Notes under the pieces: model-generated
Told to the model about the DNA's origin: nothing
What the model saw: the letters and a program-made list of their open reading frames with translations, nothing else
Databases searched by the model: none
Part shown: positions 60,096 to 64,000 of the stretch, one piece after another
Numbering within the stretch: the stretch's first letter is position 1
Layout: each line of letters starts with the position of its first letter
From: Eumeta japonica
Lineage: Eukaryota > Arthropoda > Insecta > Lepidoptera > Psychidae
Assembly: GCA_005406025.1 (NCBI GenBank)
Contig: BGZK01000899.1
Span: 124,001-188,000 of the forward strand
Direction: 5' to 3'
Length of the DNA: 64,000 bases
Translations under genes and position numbers: made by a program

Positions 60096-60235
60096 TAACA
60101 TAAAAGCAGCTACCCGCGCGCGGTTGTGGTTTCCGAACGCAACCTCAGCGCTCGGACGGCTGGCGGCCGCCTGCCTCGTATTTGTGCAGCCATGCACTCT
60201 TAACCCTGTGGCCGCACCCCCCTAGCCCAATTTAT
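60096..60235 (+). promoter_or_regulatory. CpG-rich block with TATA-like box
   Basis: 'cataaaag' (about 60099) is followed within 40 bases by a CpG-dense run ('taccgcgcgcggttgtgg'-like around 60115, 'cgctcggacggctggcgg', 'ccgcctgcctcgtatttg'). In an AT-rich genome this is compatible with a promoter and first exon of a + strand transcript that could include the candidate exons at 60569-61159. There is no direct proof of transcription. Confidence 0.3.
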
Positions 60236-60568
60236 GGGATGCATTTAGACTTCCTAGGTCCCATAATCAACAAAAGCTATTTAATTGCTGTAGACGCTTC
60301 TTTAATTTGGGTAGAATATTTCGACATACATTCGATATCGCCAGTGTGATCGGGAAACTGTGAAACTTATGTCACATGTTGGTATACTGAACACTTTGGT
60401 CAGCGACAACAACAAGGCAATTACGTCGCGTGAATTCAAAGCTTTTTACTATTAGTAGTGTTTCGCACGTAACGTTTACTGCCCCAAGAAAACGGATAGG
60501 CCGAGATTGCAGATGAAATCCTCAAAACAAGTATAAAAAGTATCGTACTCAGTAAGGATGGTTCACAC

Positions 60569-60772
60569 GTGTCACAAAAAACGATATTAAAATTTTTGTT
60601 CGTCTACCGAAATTCGGAAAATTCTACGCTCTCCGGCCGAGTTGGTTTACGGCCGCTTCTTCGATGTAGATTAGATTTATTGTCACAGTCGTCGAATTCG
60701 CTCACGAATCTATCTCAGACTGTGCAAAATAAACAGTATGTACAGTGTAAATATTACGATGCCAAAGCCTAA
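60569..60772 (+). CDS. Possible coding exon, Ser/Asn/Gln-rich C-terminus
   Basis: The frame is open from about 60542 and ends in TAA at 60770-60772, so no ATG is needed if it is an exon. Its second half, 'SGRVGLRPLLRCRLDLLSQS', 'SNSLTNLSQTVQNKQYVQ', 'CKYYDAKA', has a more protein-like composition than the surrounding DNA. An acceptor-like 'gtactcag' ends at 60551. No domain was recognised. If real, it is a last or alternative last exon. The chance of noise is substantial. Confidence 0.2.
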   Translation: MSQKTILKFLFVYRNSENSTLSGRVGLRPLLRCRLDLLSQSSNSLTNLSQTVQNKQYVQCKYYDAKA

Positions 60773-60973
60773 ACAAATTTTAAATTAAGATTTTAAAATT
60801 AAAATCTTGTATGGATAAAAATGTATATAAATAAGAATAAATTTACATGGGCTGTAGCACTTATAAAGAGAAAAATCAAACAATTTTTCTATATAATTTA
60901 TGTTCCGGAACGAAATTATTACTTTAAATAATATTGTTATCATATTAAAAGAAGGGAAAGTTCTAATGTTAAG

Positions 60974-61159
60974 GATAAAGAAGAAAGGCAATGGGCATAT
61001 GACGATGACGCTTTCAAGGCTTGTGGAGACGAAGAACAACAAACGAACCCCACGGCAATATCACCGGCGACTGTAAAACGGACAGATATGACAAAACGGA
61101 ACACAAGTGACTGCAGTGACAGCGGCGAAAGTGGCAGAATCATCCTCATTCGTCGTTGA
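60974..61159 (+). CDS. Candidate terminal coding exon, acidic, with overlapping second frame
   Basis: After an acceptor-like 'ttctaatgttaag', 61 codons run 'DKEERQWAYDDDAFKACGDE', 'EQQTNPTAISPATVKRTD', 'MTKRNTSDCSDSGESG', 'RIILIRR', stop at 61157-61159. The frame is open further upstream to about 60943. A second + frame (61107-61367) begins inside it and continues in protein-like wording ('SSFVVDEQELWASSHSRVNP', 'SVHRLSLRSPDTERSYVTG'). Either the gene suffered a one-base shift near 61130, joining the two, or only one frame is real. The acidic/Ser composition resembles the exon at 44628. No family recognised. Confidence 0.35.
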   Translation, partial: DKEERQWAYDDDAFKACGDEEQQTNPTAISPATVKRTDMTKRNTSDCSDSGESGRIILIRR

Positions 61160-61367
61160 CGAGCAGGAGTTATGGGCAAGTTCACATTCAAGGGTTAATC
61201 CCAGCTCCAATTCTAAGTATGTCAAGAAAATAGCTCAACCGGAATCAGTCCACCGACTGTCACTCCGCTCTCCAGATACCGAACGATCTTACGTGACTGG
61301 CGTAATCCGAGGCGCTAATCGATTTGTTAACATTTTATTAATCACATATATTTATATTTTTTTGTAG

Positions 61368-61936
61368 AGGGATTGTTATATATTTACATGTGTACGCGTA
61401 ACGGATAAGCTACCCGCGATCTATTTATCTGTAAGCGTCAGTTAAGGTTAAGCCGGTTTTTCATTCACCAGTATACCTATATAACAGATATCTTAAATTG
61501 AGTCAGGTAACAGGTTACAAGTTCACTGAAAAACGACAATCCTATGAAACGTAAGATATGTAATATCATTGGAAGATAATATATTGATGTCGGTAGGAGA
61601 GAAAGGTTGCCGAGTGGCGTCGAAAAACCCGACACCTTAATATGAGATACCGCCCGTGAAACTAATAAGCTTAACGTGGAACACTGTCGCGTTCCTTATT
61701 TATCACATCGTCCCGTGAAGCTATTCGCTTCTACAGCAATTGAAGTGCAGGCCCATCTGAGCCTGGACGTTTCTGTCGAACTACTTTTACATCCATCGAG
61801 AATAATCCTTGAACGGGACCGAAACGTGCCGATCAAGCTATCCGAGGATATAAAAGCATGAATACAATATACAAATGATGCAATAACGTCCTCACGTCTT
61901 CTTACATGCGTGTAAGATGTGATACGTCACTTTCAG
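61368..61936. other. Unassigned, possible repeat debris
   Basis: The 61-codon + frame at 61676-61861 ('VELLLHPSRIILERDRNVPI') and the upstream 'gttgccgagtggcgtcgaaa' have phrasing I associate with repeats in moth genomes, but I cannot name the element. Confidence 0.3.
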
Positions 61937-61956
61937 AAATGGCACACGTGCCATTT
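61937..61956. repeat. Palindrome around an ACACGTG core
   Basis: aaatggcac and gtgccattt surround 'ac'. It is nested in a looser outer symmetry (gtgatacgtca / gtatcac), with a second CACGTG-like site, 'tatcacgtga', eight bases away. E-box/CACGTG binding is conceivable but not shown. Confidence 0.55.
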
Positions 61957-64000
61957 ATCACGTGATGTAGTATCACGATACTAGAGTAGGCAAACAATAC
62001 AGCTACTTTAGACTCACCATTCCTTCACATACATGTTTACCGATTCCCATTTGTAAATGTAAGCCGAATATCTGAGTCCACTCATGAAATACCTCTTTTC
62101 GCGCATTAGTTGTCTGCGATTCTTAAGCCAAGTATTTGTAGTTGAGGTTACTTAGGATATAAGGAGCGAGACTGATATTGTACGATAAGACCCTCAATTT
62201 TTTAAGTAGAACAGATTCTATGAAAAAGGCTTACTATAATGTGTAAAGGATACTTCAACACCATGGATGTCTTTAGGCGTCAACGGCATACCATACAAGA
62301 AGTAGAAAGGTCGCCAAAACAAGCAGACAACTGGTCTTATGACGTAGGGACAACCATATATGGAAATTATTTTGTTCATATAATTGAAGATATCAGGCAA
62401 TGAAAGTGCTATCAATGTATTATATCCCTATAGAAATAACACCTTCTTCTGATGGCCATAAGGTATTATTTATATTAGGATATAATACATTGATAATACC
62501 TTTATCCATTGATGTCTTTACTTCCTGTCAAATTTCGTTTCTAATTTCAGTTGTTTCAAATTTTCTTTAAAACAATTTGGTTTAGGTACTAGAATGTTTT
62601 CCCTCTCGCCCTTAGTGGTATATCTATTTTTATTTGTAATAAATAATCTTCAGACTAAAACTTGATTCTATACTATTTCTACTATACTATTACTCCACAA
62701 AAATCAGGACTCCCACCTAAATTTTTATCCTCCATTTAAGGTTGAATATTCAAACCACTCAAATGTCGATGTCAAAGCTTTAGAAAATTCGGAATCCTAA
62801 CACAAATCTTTGGCTTCTACTTTATTTACACCCTTAAAAAATCATCTTCATAATCATTATTGATAAAAGTATAAAAACCAGATAGGACGAGGCATTTGCT
62901 TTAAGAAGATGCTCATTTAAAACAAGTTCTTCCAACTGACGATGTTCAACCTCTTTATTTTTTAACACTATAAACTTTTGATCTGTTGATAGTAAAATAT
63001 TTAATCATATCATAATATATAAATAAACCTGTCAAAATCTTAAAACTAAGGACATTATTAATATTGCTCTATCGAGCACTTCGGTCAAGTACTAACTTTC
63101 TAAACCAATTTTTTTCCAAAAGGTACAAAAACCAAAAGAAAAGGTACAAAAGCTTTTAATTTTGTCATATATTATCCATATAAAATTATAGTTCAAATCG
63201 GTATATTAAGGGTCATACAATAAACAATAGCGTCAAGTACAAACAATAAGATTTAAATTTTAGTATTGTTCTAAAGTAGACAATGCAGATAAATTCATAA
63301 TCTAAAACTACCTGTAGACAATAGTCGCTAATTTGGTATAATACGCCAACGCATGACTAGATATCAGTTAGCAGCATGTGAGGTCGAAGCTCTTATTATT
63401 AGATACCAATGTTCATTCTATAATGAAATTATTTAAATTTTATCATCAACCAAAGAAACAGTTATCTTCTAATATAATAATTTTGTAATACAAATTATTT
63501 TAATGAACCAAAAAATTATGCACCACAATTTCGATATTTATTAATTGGGTCATATTCGAGAATTTATGAAATTTCTTTTTCGACTTGCTTCGGATGTCCA
63601 TCTTCTGATAACGAACTTTTGAACCAAATGTCACTGAGATTCCGTCGCTTTTTTAATCACAAAAGCTTTTTTTCTTTTGTGAATATGCATTTAGATATGT
63701 TCACGGTGACGTTTTTATGCGGAACATGTACAATAAAAAATAAATAAAATTAAACATAAATTTGAAAGACGTTTGTTTTTACTGAAATTTTTATTTTACA
63801 ATTTCTCTTTGTGCTCGATATGTTACTTAATTTTATCAAGTGATTTTGGCTCATTGCAAAATGAGTTATAATTCTTTTATGAATATGAAACATGGCTTAA
63901 GCCTCGAAATACTGTTTGTGGTTTCAGCCATTGTACGCTTTTATAATGCTGCACGTCACGTTATGGTGAACATAAAATTATTGTGGATGGCTTTCACAGT
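61957..64000. other. Non-coding AT-rich DNA to the window end
   Basis: No gene was supported. Contains the foldback at 62411-62494 and a small hairpin, 'cacaaaag' / 'cttttgtg', at 63658-63681. The 65-codon - strand frame at 62218-62415 has no family. Confidence 0.45.
62411..62494. repeat. 84-bp foldback element
   Basis: The outer arms atcaatgtattatatcc (62411-62427) and ggatataatacattgat (62478-62494) are exact. The inner parts 'aaataacacctt' and 'aaggtattattt' pair with two mismatches. It could be a tiny MITE or an aged fold-back duplication. Confidence 0.8.

Overview
The window reads as AT-rich nuclear DNA from an insect, most likely a moth or butterfly. There is no operon structure, no ribosome-binding-site pattern and no long open reading frame (the longest is 159 codons and unconvincing). 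The non-coding bulk is littered with old transposable-element debris. Several repeat families are ones I associate with lepidopteran genomes: an element ending in a 'gggttccgtac' / 'gtacggaacc' inverted pair next to 'cggacaagtgc'; an 'agctttcgcccg...gcctgcgtgg' dispersed element; a 'gccggcct...actcactaactgg' element; and jockey-, RTE- and R1-like LINE remnants. The lepidopteran assignment rests on recalled repeat families, not on a gene.

Layout. 1-7.6 kb: intergenic or intronic DNA with a 5'-truncated RTE-type LINE (3.27-3.86 kb), one copy of an unclassified direct repeat (5.7-5.9 kb; its partner is at 11.1-11.3 kb) and a decayed tandem array (6.56-6.79 kb). 7.6-8.2 kb: a mariner internal-deletion derivative with both terminal inverted repeats. 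8.2-24.3 kb: mostly featureless AT-rich DNA with CpG-dense patches, a mariner helix-turn-helix remnant (13.4 kb) and dispersed-repeat fragments. 24.32-25.85 kb: a homogeneous satellite of ten 157-bp units. 26-36.3 kb: dispersed repeats, a tRNA-like SINE, a second mariner pseudogene that still shows D(34)D spacing (29.1-30.05 kb), a hAT-type MITE with an 8-bp target duplication (33.5-33.7 kb) and the full-length 'gggttccgtac' element. 36.3-44.5 kb: little that can be named.

44.6-46.8 kb is the best candidate for a real host gene on the + strand. It holds an acidic Ser/Asp-rich terminal coding exon (44628-44816), a clean phase-0 internal exon with a GTAAGT donor (46120-46263), and a CpG-rich, non-coding 5'-exon-like block ending in AAG|GTAAGA (46505-46738). 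53.1-54.9 kb is a jockey-like LINE (- strand). 55.7-57.4 kb holds three Met-to-stop reading frames of unknown origin in the same orientation. 58.2-59.45 kb is an R1/I-group LINE remnant with an RNase H domain (- strand). 60.1-61.4 kb has a CpG-rich, TATA-like block and another candidate terminal exon on the + strand. 61.9-64 kb is unassigned.

No complete, functional gene can be asserted. Beyond the exon cluster and the unassigned reading frames, the most notable structural feature is a set of at least eight perfect or near-perfect short-loop inverted duplications of unrelated sequence, the kind of scar left by fold-back template switching. I found no convincing evidence of a novel defence-like or other enzymatic system.
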